NCBI GenBank assembly: GCA_017454565.1
Contig: JAFTCS010000091.1
Location: forward strand, 1-5,700
Reading direction: 5' to 3'
DNA from: Clostridia bacterium
GTDB lineage: Bacteria > Bacillota > Clostridia > Oscillospirales > Acutalibacteraceae
Length of the DNA stretch: 5,700 bases
The notes below the pieces were generated by a model. That model ran no database searches. It had not been told where the DNA came from and was given only the letters and a program-made list of their open reading frames with translations. The translations under genes were made by a program, and so were the position numbers. Below are positions 5,317 through 5,700 of the stretch, one piece after another. Within the stretch, counting starts at the first letter, position 1. Every line of letters begins with the position of its first letter.

Positions 5317-5700
5317 TCATCTGTGGCTGCCGCCGCCTCCGCCGCCGTGGTGACCTCCTCCTCCGCCGTGACCGCCGTGGCCTCCGCTGCTGGACTGGAT
5401 GCGCACCTTGCTGACATGGCTGCCGATAAAGACATCCTGAGAGTGGCGCATAAATATTTTTTCCTGTGAGGTATAGAGAGAAGCCGATGCGGAAGTTTTG
5501 AACTTGTAGCGCTTTCTGACTACCGACTTAGCTATGACAGCAACGATAGCGCCTATCGCCAGACCGATAAGAATGCCTGCCCACCAGTATTTGTAAGGCT
5601 TCCATTTACTGTGTACTATTTTGCCGCCGGAAGCATAGACGTATTCGCCTTTCAGGTCGTCAATGTAGTAGATGCGCTCTACTAGTCCTTTGGCCTTGTA
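5317..5700 (-). CDS. TPM-domain (DUF477)-like membrane protein, C-terminal part only
   Basis: The gene runs off the right edge; the last 127 residues are visible, ending at the TGA complementary to 5317-5319. A membrane segment (YWWAGILIGLAIGAIVAVIA) spans visible residues 39-58 and is followed by the basic VVRKRYK, which suggests that the C-terminus faces the cytoplasm. A region with TSASASLYTSQEKIFMRHSQDVFIG follows, and the chain ends in a Gly/His tail with 15 Gly and 5 His among the last 22 residues. This order of membrane segment, short soluble part and Gly/His-rich end is what I know from clostridial TPM-domain proteins, whose catalytic or binding TPM domain would lie in the missing N-terminal part on the outer face. 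The assignment rests on this C-terminal pattern alone. A terminator lies about 60 bp downstream. Confidence 0.8.
   Translation of the reverse strand, partial: YKAKGLVERIYYIDDLKGEYVYASGGKIVHSKWKPYKYWWAGILIGLAIGAIVAVIAKSVVRKRYKFKTSASASLYTSQEKIFMRHSQDVFIGSHVSKVRIQSSSGGHGGHGGGGGHHGGGGGGSHR

Noticed and set aside
1..5700. CRISPR array, tRNA, rRNA, transposase, or defence system
   Set aside because: No spaced direct repeats, cloverleaf, rRNA sequence or matching protein domains were found.

Overview
The window looks like a chromosomal segment from a low- to mid-GC Gram-positive anaerobe of the Clostridia, most like a Ruminococcus-type Oscillospiraceae. This rests on strong GGAGG ribosome sites, TTG starts, AT-rich intergenic DNA, a WYL regulator of clostridial style and a TPM-family membrane protein ending in a Gly/His tail. 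The taxon is an inference from style, not from a marker gene.

Layout: positions 1-513 hold no convincing gene. They contain a small hairpin near the left edge, an 8-bp inverted repeat, a 65% GC block that folds into three adjacent hairpins (about 211-320) inside very AT-rich flanks, and then a palindrome and weak promoter candidates leading into the first gene. Positions 514-3360 are a compact plus-strand cluster of three genes: an unrecognised cysteine-rich 183-aa protein, an AMP-forming acyl-CoA synthetase, and a beta-class carbonic anhydrase. Between the carbonic anhydrase and its terminator lies a 123-bp foldback element (3435-3557) with MITE-like terminal inverted repeats flanked by TA. 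A bidirectional terminator (3585-3624) separates this cluster from a convergent minus-strand gene for a WYL-domain transcriptional regulator (3623-4750), which has a near-consensus sigma-A promoter. A gap of roughly 500 bp follows (4824-5316). It has no protein gene but carries a TATAAT box, a perfect 23-bp inverted repeat and a bidirectional terminator that together could bound a small RNA of about 145 nt. The window ends inside a minus-strand gene whose visible C-terminal part resembles the TPM (DUF477) membrane-protein family.

How the genes may work together: the three-gene cluster is very probably co-transcribed, because spacing is short and each internal gene has its own ribosome site. 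The synthetase activates a carboxylic acid as an acyl-adenylate and then, presumably, a CoA thioester. The carbonic anhydrase interconverts CO2 and bicarbonate. A link through bicarbonate-using carboxylases of acyl-CoA metabolism is possible but is inference only. The WYL regulator is convergent to the cluster and its target is not visible. No CRISPR array, rRNA, tRNA, transposase or defence gene is seen. The least explained parts are the two structured non-coding elements (211-320 and 3435-3557), the possible small RNA at 5106-5257 and the cysteine-rich first gene.
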